From positions 1 through 46,364 of the forward strand of contig NVUB02000052.1 in NCBI GenBank assembly GCA_002401775.2: 46,364 nucleotides of DNA, read 5' to 3'. Below, piece after piece: positions 8,703-15,052 of the stretch. Position 1 is the first letter of the stretch. The number at the start of each line of letters is the position of its first letter. Both the position numbers and the translations under genes were made by a program. The notes under the pieces are model-generated. The model worked only from the letters and a program-made list of their open reading frames with translations. It made no database searches and was not told where the DNA came from. The stretch is from Ectothiorhodospiraceae bacterium (lineage in GTDB: Bacteria; Pseudomonadota; Gammaproteobacteria; SZUA-152).

Positions 8703-9050
8703 CTATCGCGATGGGGCTGGCTCGAGGTTTTCAAGGGGATTCTCCATCAATTCAGTGTGTGGTGAAAAGCTGTGGCAGCCGAATTGGCCATCTATATTGG
8801 CGACGTACATCTCGTCACGAATACACTCGTAATCTTCATTGTGTCGACAGTTAGCATTTTTGCAAGAACCAACGCCGGCGATTCGTTGAACATTGCGAAC
8901 GTGACGAGGGGCAACATGACAGGTTTCACACAGGGCTATTACACCGCTACTCAAGGTCACTGCCCGAGCATGGCATTGAAGATCATTATTATAGGCACAT
9001 TCCGCATTATCGCAGCCGGATACGCGAGGCATATCGAGGGTCATTCTCAT
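8703..9050 (-). CDS. DUF1540-family cysteine-rich protein (copy 2)
   Basis: It is a paralogue of the 8251-8556 protein with the same two Cys-rich units: CDNAECAYNNDLQCHARAV near the N-terminus and CKNANCRHNEDYECIRDEM in the second half. The N-terminus MRMTLDMPRVSGC matches MKITLEMPDVSTC of copy 1, so I place the start at the ATG at 9050 (115 residues). An in-frame ATG at 9077 adds nine residues but has no ribosome-binding site, and neither start is convincing in that respect. The C-terminus carries an extra tail of about 25 residues absent from copy 1. Function is unknown; the tandem paralogues suggest duplication of a metal-binding or stress protein. Confidence 0.72.
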   Translation of the reverse strand: MRMTLDMPRVSGCDNAECAYNNDLQCHARAVTLSSGVIALCETCHVAPRHVRNVQRIAGVGSCKNANCRHNEDYECIRDEMYVANIDGQFGCHSFSPHTELMENPLENLEPAPSR

Positions 9051-9212
9051 ACGTGGATTTCCGTGCCTTGAAAACATACTTATTACTGGTTCATGAGTAA
9101 GAGGCTGAAATTTTACAGTAGAGCTACTAGCCTAGATCAGCGTGGCAAACTGTCAAGTGGAAAAGGTGAAGTGAGAATTGATTGCTGGAAGGATTTGAAG
9201 GACTGGTACACA

Positions 9213-9232
9213 AGAGAAGGGTATCCTTCTCT
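9213..9232. repeat. Short palindrome related to the 36871-37050 element
   Basis: AGAGAAGG-gtat-CCTTCTCT is a perfect 8-bp inverted repeat. With its flanks (ctggtacacaagagaagg and ccttctctactg) it matches the two ends of the 180-bp element at 36871-37050 joined back to back, as if it were an empty version of that element. Confidence 0.6.
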
Positions 9233-9260
9233 ACTGATTTTTAGTGAGGGCATTAAAATC

Positions 9261-9328
9261 CACAAGGGGTAATCCCTTGTGGTTGCTCTGGGTTGGGAAT
9301 GACCGTGTTGATTTGTACGCGCGTGGAA
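9261..9328. repeat. Partial family-A repeat
   Basis: The stretch reads aatcccttgtggttgctctg followed by ttgggaatgaccgtgttgat and a cgcgcgtgg end. This is the reverse orientation of the 43516-43614 copy with the other arm lost. The central 'gggaatgaccgtgttg' is repeated at 9757-9772. Confidence 0.55.
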
Positions 9329-9400
9329 ATGGTTGTGAATAATGTACGGAATGGGTTTCCACGGAGGACCATGAGAACCAGAGAAAGCTGAAAATTTTTC

Positions 9401-9588
9401 CGTTAATCCTAAATTAATCAGTTGGATCGTAACGAGGGTGCCTAAGGTGCTGAAGATAAACTGTTTTTCCAGTTTTTAAGGCGATCGCGTAGTCATTCTA
9501 CGGGTGAGTCTTAAAAACTGGAAAAACATTTTAGATTCAGTGCGTTAGGCGGCCGCAGTAGATCTAACTGATTAATTTAGGTTAATCG
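9401..9588. repeat. 188-bp fold-back element with nested perfect inverted repeat
   Basis: Almost the whole segment pairs with itself. The outer arms cctaaattaatcagtt (9409-9424) and 9566-9581 are perfect complements, and the inner arms tgtttttccagtttttaag (9462-9480) and 9510-9528 are a perfect 19-bp pair. The 29-nt apical loop opens with the octamer GCGATCGC and contains a cgtag/ctacg mini-hairpin. There is no open reading frame. It resembles a MITE or other structured non-autonomous element. Confidence 0.75.
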
Positions 9589-9716
9589 TAGGTCAGGTTG
9601 CGAAGCTACCTGACAACATGCCGCAAGGCATCACTCTGGCGTGGAATTCCCTCTCGCAGTTCCACCTTATGCAGGGTTGAAAGCGGCCATGGAGCATAAA
9701 TTAATTTAATCGTAAA

Positions 9717-9743
9717 AGGTCACGTAGCTGCGCAACGTGACCT
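9717..9743. repeat. 9-bp inverted repeat
   Basis: aggtcacgt (9717-9725) and acgtgacct (9735-9743) are perfect complements with a 9-nt loop, directly next to the family-A copy at 9741-9819. Confidence 0.6.
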
Positions 9744-9819
9744 ACGGGGTTGGTTTGGGAATGACCGTGTTGGATTGGGTGTGTGCGGAAATAGGGGTAC
9801 CCACAAGGGGCACCCCTAC
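9741..9819. repeat. Family-A palindromic repeat, reverse orientation, copy 3
   Basis: Ends in taggggtacccacaaggggc and acccctac, the reverse complement of the left end of the copies at 32339 and 43516. Its interior 'gggaatgaccgtgttgg' matches the partial copy at 9261-9328. The arm that should carry cccttgtggttgcc is missing. Confidence 0.65.
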
Positions 9820-10026
9820 ATTCATTAGGTGTTATGCAATTTTTATTAAACCATCCCCTACAAAAAAGATGTTAAATGCTATTGTCCGGTATTTGCGTAC
9901 CACCCGATCGGTAGATTTGTAATGCCTCGGCTACTGCGAGGTACCGATATTCGCTGTAGCGTTGACCTCGCTTGTTATTGTAATGCTGAATGTGCGATGC
10001 AGTATCAATCGATATGAAAAAATACC

Positions 10027-11748
10027 TTAACCCAACAATAAATAGGCCATTAAACAATTGAGCGCTATCATTAAAATAGCCAGGTATTTCCAAAATTCGT
10101 CAGGGTGTTTTTCGAGTAAGGGGCGTTGTTGTTCCTGCATGAAATCAGGGTTTGGGTGTGCTAAGTCATGTACAAATTCAGAGAGCGCCGCATAGCGTTT
10201 TTGTGGCTCGGGATGCACCGCTTTTTGCAGAGTGCGATCCATCCAGAGCGGGATTAAGGGGTTGTGCTGAGTACCGGGTTGGTAAACCAGTTTTTTAACG
10301 GCTTGATCGCTTTCGGCATTTTCGAGGGCGGTGCCATAGGGTAAATGGCTGGTGAGTAATTCATAGCAAATAGTGCCCAGGGAAAAAATATCGGAGCGAT
10401 TGCTGCCGGGTTGCCCCAGCAGGTATTCGGGAGCTGTGTAATTACGGGTGCCGAGCAGGTTTAGCCTTTCAATGGGAGAGTTTATCTCGGCAACGCCGGC
10501 TATTTTGGTGGAGCCAAAATCGATAATGCGAATTTTTCCATCGGCATCGAGCATAATATTTTCAGGTTTGAGATCCTGATGGAGCATTTCCAGACGATGA
10601 AAGGCACGGAGTCCGGTAACAATTTGTTCAATCAATAATCGGACTTCTTTGATGTCGGATTTGGGATGCTGGTTCATCCAGGCGCGCAGAGTCTGCCCAT
10701 CGATGTATTCAGTGACGTAATACAAACATTGCCGGGGGCGGTCCTTGTCATAAATAGTGAGCACACGCGAGTTATGGATGCGTTTTCCCACCCATTCTTC
10801 GCGAATGAAGCTTTCGATATACGTTGCATCGTCTTCGTAGTTGACGGAAGGCGTTTTGAGTACCACAAATTGACCGCTTTCAACATCCTCGGCTTTGTAG
10901 ACCTGGGTGCGGTTACTGGCATGTATCTCACGTAATATGCGATAGCCGTCCAGGATCATGCCGGGTTCAAGGTCGGGCGGAAAGGGTAGGCGTATGAGTT
11001 CTTCGTGCGCCTCATTGGCCGTTTGCACGGGTAAGGCATCAATGCGCAGCAGTTGACAAGTAATGTTGTCGGTACTGCCATTATCTAATGCAAAATTCAC
11101 GATAGACTCCGCGGCTTGCTGGAGGTCATGAGTGCCGTTAATAATGCTGACAATGTCTCTGTCAGGCATAAAATCGTGCACACCATCAGTGGTCAGCAGG
11201 TAAATATCACCGGCTTCCAATTCAGTGCGACGATAATCAATTTCAAGATGGATATCGATACCCATGGCGCGATTGAGATAATCTTTGTCGCCTACCCAAC
11301 GGCGATGGTCGGTAGTAAGGCATTCAAGGTTTTTTTGTTGCAGGCGGTAAACGCGGGAATCGCCCACGTGAAAAATATGCCCGGTGGTGGATTTCAGCAC
11401 CAGAGAACTGAACGTCGTGATCATGCCACGGCTGTGATGGTTGCCGTTCTGCTGCTGGCCTTTACTATACAACCAACTATTAATCGCGGTCAGAATTTTG
11501 TGCGCGGAAGTTTTAACTGTCCAGGAGTCAGGTGTGGAATAGTAGTCAGAAAGAAAGCTGCCCACACAGGATTCAGCAGCCTCACGCCCAGCACTACAGC
11601 TACTCACACCATCGGCAATGGCAATAGCAATGCCCTTGTTTTTCAGTTGTGGCTCATCGGGAATAAGAGCCCCGTGGAAATCCTGGTTTTCCGTTTTTAA
11701 TCCCTGTTCTGAATATTGCCCGATAGTAATGCTGAGTTTGGCTTTCAT
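10027..11748 (-). CDS. PP2C-type phosphatase / Ser-Thr protein kinase fusion with C-terminal membrane anchor
   Basis: The 573-residue protein joins a PPM/PP2C phosphatase (about residues 1-245) to a eukaryotic-like protein kinase (about 265-525) and one C-terminal transmembrane helix (about 550-571). The phosphatase has its metal-binding motifs: ENQD, ADGVSS, GDSRVYRL, TTDGVHD and STDNITC. The kinase has FVVLK (ATP lysine), HQDLKPEN (catalytic Asp; HRD changed to HQD), DFG and APE, but a degenerate glycine loop. Both halves therefore look active, and the cytoplasmic domains would be tethered to the inner membrane. In Pseudomonas aeruginosa a similar kinase gene lies between the nasA transporter and nirBD (PA1782 by memory), so the link to nitrate assimilation is conserved. 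The target is unknown; the transporter or nitrate reductase complex is a reasonable guess. The ribosome-binding site is weak. Confidence 0.9.
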   Translation of the reverse strand: MKAKLSITIGQYSEQGLKTENQDFHGALIPDEPQLKNKGIAIAIADGVSSCSAGREAAESCVGSFLSDYYSTPDSWTVKTSAHKILTAINSWLYSKGQQQNGNHHSRGMITTFSSLVLKSTTGHIFHVGDSRVYRLQQKNLECLTTDHRRWVGDKDYLNRAMGIDIHLEIDYRRTELEAGDIYLLTTDGVHDFMPDRDIVSIINGTHDLQQAAESIVNFALDNGSTDNITCQLLRIDALPVQTANEAHEELIRLPFPPDLEPGMILDGYRILREIHASNRTQVYKAEDVESGQFVVLKTPSVNYEDDATYIESFIREEWVGKRIHNSRVLTIYDKDRPRQCLYYVTEYIDGQTLRAWMNQHPKSDIKEVRLLIEQIVTGLRAFHRLEMLHQDLKPENIMLDADGKIRIIDFGSTKIAGVAEINSPIERLNLLGTRNYTAPEYLLGQPGSNRSDIFSLGTICYELLTSHLPYGTALENAESDQAVKKLVYQPGTQHNPLIPLWMDRTLQKAVHPEPQKRYAALSEFVHDLAHPNPDFMQEQQRPLLEKHPDEFWKYLAILMIALNCLMAYLLLG

Positions 11749-11812
11749 ATATTTTTCTTGTTAGATCCAAAGGAAAAGATTGCTACTGTTTCATTAATCG
11801 ATACTCGACACG

Positions 11813-11912
11813 AATGGCACTTAGTTAAGCGAAAAACTTCTCTTTAGCACCCTGTTCATCATTCCGGTGCTGGCCGGAATGATGGTAGTATTCAATTTAT
11901 CTAAGTGCCATT
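11813..11912. repeat. 100-bp segment with 12-bp terminal inverted repeats and an inner hairpin
   Basis: aatggcacttag (11813-11824) and ctaagtgccatt (11901-11912) are perfect inverted repeats. Between them catcattccgg/ccggaatgatg (11857-11867 and 11874-11884) forms an 11-bp stem with a 6-nt loop. It separates the kinase gene from the small gene upstream, where the inner stem could attenuate or stabilise a shared transcript. Confidence 0.65.
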
Positions 11913-11926
11913 GATATCCGATACTA

Positions 11927-12268
11927 TTATTTGCCCGGTTCGCCACTAAAAAAAGTGTCCATTTCAGTGATCAGTTTTTCCTGATATTGCCTTAACCAAT
12001 AATCAAGGTGGAAGCGATATTTGTTTTCAAACATCAGCATATTGGTATATGACTTAACGAGTTCGCGACGCGCAGTGGTAATGTCATCAGGTTTTTTTTC
12101 AAAAAGTTCTTTGTACCAGTCAGCAATAAAATCATCATCAAATTGATACTGGCTGCGAATGGTTTTCGTCAAAAAATAAGCGCACATTTGTTCTTCAGAG
12201 AACTTTTCGCGTAAGGTTATTTCAATTTGTTTTTCTGTTTCCGTTCGTTCGTCTACTATCTGAGGCAT
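11927..12268 (-). CDS. Small helical protein of unknown function in the nitrate locus
   Basis: The 113-residue protein is not a family I recognise. It is highly charged and predicted by eye to be mostly alpha-helical, with no signal peptide, membrane segment or cysteine cluster (a single Cys near residue 29). AAGGA stands seven bases before the ATG, which supports real translation. It lies between the second narK and the phosphatase/kinase fusion on the same strand, so it may be co-regulated with them; repeats of several hundred bases separate it from narK. A role in nitrate assimilation is only a guess from position. Confidence 0.6.
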   Translation of the reverse strand: MPQIVDERTETEKQIEITLREKFSEEQMCAYFLTKTIRSQYQFDDDFIADWYKELFEKKPDDITTARRELVKSYTNMLMFENKYRFHLDYWLRQYQEKLITEMDTFFSGEPGK

Positions 12269-12318
12269 TGGTTATTCCTTTGTGAGGAAGCGTGTTTTGA
12301 ATGAGCTCTCTGGGAATG

Positions 12319-12406
12319 AACGCAGAGGTCGCAGAGACGCGGAGAGGCAGAGAAAACCTATCCATTGTTTTTCTTTGCGCCTCTGCGTCTTCGCGGCCTC
12401 TGCGTT
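12319..12406. repeat. Fold-back repeat of the 'cctctgcg' type (family B)
   Basis: The left arm 12319-12356 (aacgcagagg...gagaaaa) pairs imperfectly with the right arm 12368-12406 (ttttctttgc...cctctgcgtt). The right arm recurs at 12573-12612 and 12869-12903, and more diverged forms lie near 3442-3490 and 32241-32290. Confidence 0.65.
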
Positions 12407-12527
12407 AATTACACCAAACAAAAAAATACTACTGCCTTGGTACCTTTTATCCGTCTAATGATTCAAAGATCTCATTCCTATGCTTTTGCATGGGAATGTA
12501 TCCGAGTGAAAAATTATGTGCGGTATG

Positions 12528-12630
12528 GGTTCCCACGGAGGACCGTGGGAACCAGAAAAAACCTTTTCGTTGTTTTTCTCAGCGCCTCTGCGTCTTCGCG
12601 GCCTCTGCGTTAATAACACCTAACTAAAAA
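12528..12630. repeat. ~103-bp direct repeat (family B), copy 1
   Basis: Starts with ggttcccacgg-agg-accgtgggaacc, an inverted repeat, followed by aaaaaccttttcgttgtttt and the 'cctctgcg' arm. It is almost identical to 12818-12920. Confidence 0.75.
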
Positions 12631-12673
12631 CTACAATTATTCACTATTACTACTGCTTCGGTAACATTTTATC

Positions 12674-12763
12674 CGTCATTCCGGCGCAGGCCGGAATCTA
12701 GAATGTCGTTAGAGCCACTGGATTCCGGCCTTTATGCCCCAGAGGGTATACGCCGGAATGACG
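12674..12763. repeat. Dispersed 'cattccgg' palindromic repeat (family C)
   Basis: It contains cattccggcgcaggccggaat, with self-complementary ends, then ggattccggcctttatgccc and cgccggaatgacg. The second half closely matches 17-64 at the left edge of the window. It sits between the two family-B direct repeats. Confidence 0.7.
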
Positions 12764-12817
12764 AAGTAAATATTATTCAGTTAAAAATATCGAACACTGA
12801 CTATTGATTCAATATCT

Positions 12818-12920
12818 GGTTCCCACGGAGGACCGTGGGAACCAGAAAAAACCTTTTCGTTGTTTTTCTCTGCGCCTCCGCGTCTCTGCGGCCTCTGCGT
12901 TAATTACACCAAACTAAAAA
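12818..12920. repeat. ~103-bp direct repeat (family B), copy 2
   Basis: Near-identical to 12528-12630 in the same orientation, including the ggttcccacgg/ccgtgggaacc dyad and the gcgttaattacacc end. It lies 50 bp beyond the stop codon of the second narK. Confidence 0.75.
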
Positions 12921-12969
12921 TAACTGATTATCATTCACCATACGTGAGTGATTTATAAGTGTCCGTAGT

Positions 12970-14439
12970 CTATTTAACATCAATCATCTGCACCGTTCCA
13001 TCCGGCAATATTTCTGCCATCTGTCCCTTGGGTTCTTCAAGGAAGGCGAGGATGATTAATAACACAAAGCCCGACACCATGCCGATAAACAGGAAAAACT
13101 GATTGTACTCCACCAGTGAATTGACGGTGAGGAAGATTACCGCGCCGACATTGCCGAAGGCGCCGACCATGCCTGCTATCTGCCCCGTCATGCGGCGCTG
13201 TACCAACGGCACCATGGCGTAGACCGCCCCTGATCCAGCCTTGGAGAATATGCCGCCAATAATGGTTATGCCGACAACCATCCACACGGGCCAGGACTGT
13301 TCTACCAGACCTAAAACCAGAAATGTGACAGTAATGCCCGAGAAGGCGATGCCAAGGGTGAGTTTGCGGCCGATTTTGTCGCTGATCCAACCGCCGCCGG
13401 GGCGTGCAAACAGGTTGATAAAGGGGTATATGCCCGCAAGAAGGGCGGCGCTGACTTTCGGCACGTCGAACCAGTTTACGTAAAACATGGCGAGCATGGA
13501 CACTACGGCCAGTTCGGTGCCGAACGTAACGAGGTAAGCCCAGTCGAGAATAGCCACTTGCTTGAATTTATAACGGTGCATTTCCGGTATGGGGTTTTTC
13601 AGCACATGATTGTTGATATGCCAGATTTTCCATAGCTGTACCCCATAGATGCCGACGAGTGCGGCGTAGATTATCCAGGTGGTATTTTCGCCGATAAGGC
13701 CCATGTCAGCGGGGGATAGTTTCCAGGTGAGAACGCCGAGAGCCAAAAACAGGGGAATGTTCATCAGCATGTACAATACTAGGTCACCACCGCTGGTAAT
13801 TTCCATGGCGCCGGTCTTTTTGGGCTTGAAGTAAGTGGAGCCTTTCGGGGTGTTTCGCACACGAGTGTAGTAAAACAGGCCGTAGAGAATGGCAGCGATG
13901 CTGGCGGCCGTGAGTGCTATGCGCCAGCCGTCCGTGCTATCAATGCTGGCCGCAATAAAGGGCAGGGTACCGGCAGCACCCGCAGCACCGAAATTGCCCC
14001 AGCCACCGTAAATGCCCTGCGCGATACCGGTTTGCTTGGCGGGAAACCATTCGCCAATCATACGAATGCCGACCACGAAACCAGCACCGATAAAGCCGGA
14101 CAGGAAGCGCAGTAGGGCGAGTTGTTCGTAACTGTCTGACCAGGCAAAGGCAATGCTGATCGCGCCACCACAGACCAGAATGCCGGTGTACATGATGCGG
14201 GGGCCAAGTTTGTCCACCAGCATTCCGACAATAATGCGTGCGGGAATGGTCATAGCCACATTGAGGATGAGCAACACCTTGGCCTGTTGATCAGTGAGGG
14301 ATAATGCCTCTTTGATGAATGGCATGATGGGGCCGAGGCCCAACCACACCACAAAGGTCATGAAAAAGGCGAACCAGGTGTAGTGAAGGATTCGGATGTT
14401 GTCTTTGCTGAGATCCAGAATGTTAAATTTTTGAGGCAT
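12970..14439 (-). CDS. narK: NarK/NasA-type nitrate/nitrite MFS transporter (copy 2)
   Basis: This 489-residue, twelve-helix transporter has the nitrate-porter signatures GWGNFGAAGAAG and GAFGNVGAVIFL, and the motif GxxGAGFVVGIRMIGEWFPA in helix 4-5. Its end, EPKGQMAEILPDGTVQMI, and much of its length match the copy at 194-1660. It is divergent from nirB with 613 bp between the two ATGs, and is followed on its strand by the unknown protein and the phosphatase/kinase fusion. That context makes it the main nitrate importer of the assimilation block. A sigma-54 motif at 14480-14495 lies about 40 bp before the ATG. The Shine-Dalgarno is weak; AGGAAA is too far upstream to be ideal. Confidence 0.92.
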   Translation of the reverse strand: MPQKFNILDLSKDNIRILHYTWFAFFMTFVVWLGLGPIMPFIKEALSLTDQQAKVLLILNVAMTIPARIIVGMLVDKLGPRIMYTGILVCGGAISIAFAWSDSYEQLALLRFLSGFIGAGFVVGIRMIGEWFPAKQTGIAQGIYGGWGNFGAAGAAGTLPFIAASIDSTDGWRIALTAASIAAILYGLFYYTRVRNTPKGSTYFKPKKTGAMEITSGGDLVLYMLMNIPLFLALGVLTWKLSPADMGLIGENTTWIIYAALVGIYGVQLWKIWHINNHVLKNPIPEMHRYKFKQVAILDWAYLVTFGTELAVVSMLAMFYVNWFDVPKVSAALLAGIYPFINLFARPGGGWISDKIGRKLTLGIAFSGITVTFLVLGLVEQSWPVWMVVGITIIGGIFSKAGSGAVYAMVPLVQRRMTGQIAGMVGAFGNVGAVIFLTVNSLVEYNQFFLFIGMVSGFVLLIILAFLEEPKGQMAEILPDGTVQMIDVK

Positions 14440-14479
14440 GTTTGTTTTACTTATATTTCCTGTGATTTATCGATTTCTA

Positions 14480-14495
14480 AGCAATAAATATGCCA
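14480..14495 (-). promoter_or_regulatory. sigma-54 (RpoN) promoter of narK copy 2
   Basis: Minus-strand TGGCATATTTATTGCT matches the -24/-12 consensus with one change (TGGCAC to TGGCAT) and correct 10-bp spacing between GG and GC. The start would lie near 14469, giving a leader of about 30 nt to the ATG at 14439. The NtrC-like dyad at 14834-14850 could serve this promoter as well as that of nirB. Confidence 0.65.
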
Positions 14496-14590
14496 TTTTG
14501 TTAAGTGGCTGTTTTTGCATTGGTTTTTGTTTGTGCAGGTGTTTATTATAATTGAAAATGCACAGCGCAAGTGCAGATTCTGGTAGGGCA

Positions 14591-14707
14591 GTGCTAAGGA
14601 CTGAGAACTGAGAAGGTTCCGAGGTTTTTTACTGAGTCCTCAGTCCTCAGCACTTTCTTTTAGCACTTAGCACTTTCTTTTAGCACTCAGCACTTTCTTT
14701 TAGTTTT
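14591..14707. repeat. Imperfect hairpin followed by 20-bp tandem repeats
   Basis: gtgctaaggactgag (from 14591) pairs imperfectly with ctcagtcctcagcac ending near 14654. From 14648 the unit agcactttcttttagcactt is repeated two and a half times to 14707. It sits between the divergent narK and nirB promoters and shows no coding potential. Confidence 0.65.
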
Positions 14708-14833
14708 GTAGGCTCATGGGAAAGCGGACTCTATAAAAAGTGTTGTGAGAACTGGCTTTTGGACGATATAACCGCTAACATTTCGCCGCTTTTCTAGGCT
14801 GGGGTACACAAAGTGGCATTCGGTATATTAGAA

Positions 14834-14850
14834 TGCACTAAAGTGGTGCG
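14834..14850. promoter_or_regulatory. NtrC (NRI) binding site
   Basis: TGCACTAAAGTGGTGCG is a 17-bp dyad matching the known enteric NtrC site TGCACYA-N3-TGGTGCA at all but the last base. Its centre is about 120 bp upstream of the start predicted for the nirB sigma-54 promoter, a typical enhancer distance. It is therefore likely that phosphorylated NtrC activates nirB, and perhaps the divergent narK, under nitrogen limitation. Confidence 0.75.
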
Positions 14851-14934
14851 ATTGAACGGCCTGCTGTTGTTTGGTTTTTGGTGTTCCTGAAAATAATTCC
14901 AATAAAACAATGAGTTAATAGTCTTCGCTGATGC

Positions 14935-14950
14935 TGGCACGAAGCTTGCT
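14935..14950 (+). promoter_or_regulatory. sigma-54 (RpoN) promoter of the nirBD operon
   Basis: TGGCACGAAGCTTGCT is a full match to the -24/-12 consensus (TGGCACG-N4-TTGCW) with 10 bases between GG and GC. Transcription would start near 14961, about 90 nt before the nirB ATG. Confidence 0.82.
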
Positions 14951-15052
14951 ACGTGCGAGTATATTAGCGTGCTTATAGTCCTCAGTTAACGGCGTCTGTA
15001 ATACGCTCATGGCAGCATGTGTTATTTATATTATTTTGATCGGAGAGGTTTG

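Larger units (their letters stand above)
9051..10026. other. Gene-free interval of nearly 1 kb, rich in palindromes
   Basis: No credible gene is present; the short open frames here have no homology or ribosome-binding sites I can recognise. It holds a 20-bp palindrome (9213-9232), a partial family-A repeat (9261-9328), a 188-bp fold-back element (9401-9588), a 9-bp inverted repeat (9717-9743) and another family-A copy (9741-9819). The stretch 9820-10026 is AT-rich without obvious structure. Confidence 0.6.

Noticed and set aside
9440-9550. Possible integron attC site (GTTAGGC at 9544 and GCCTAAG at 9440 around a hairpin)
   Set aside because: The left core has a mismatch to RYYYAAC, there is no cassette gene with the right layout and no integrase in the window; the wider fold-back explains the sequence better.
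9737-10093. Two short frames (plus 9737-9922, minus 9872-10093)
   Set aside because: The first lies in a family-A repeat and the second overlaps the kinase C-terminus; neither has a recognisable domain or start signal.
11116-11700. 194-codon frame opposite the PP2C domain
   Set aside because: The minus-strand frame carries all PP2C motifs, so this is its shadow.
14641-14707. CRISPR-like array in the 20-bp repeats between narK and nirB
   Set aside because: The units are contiguous tandem repeats without spacers, and no cas genes are present.
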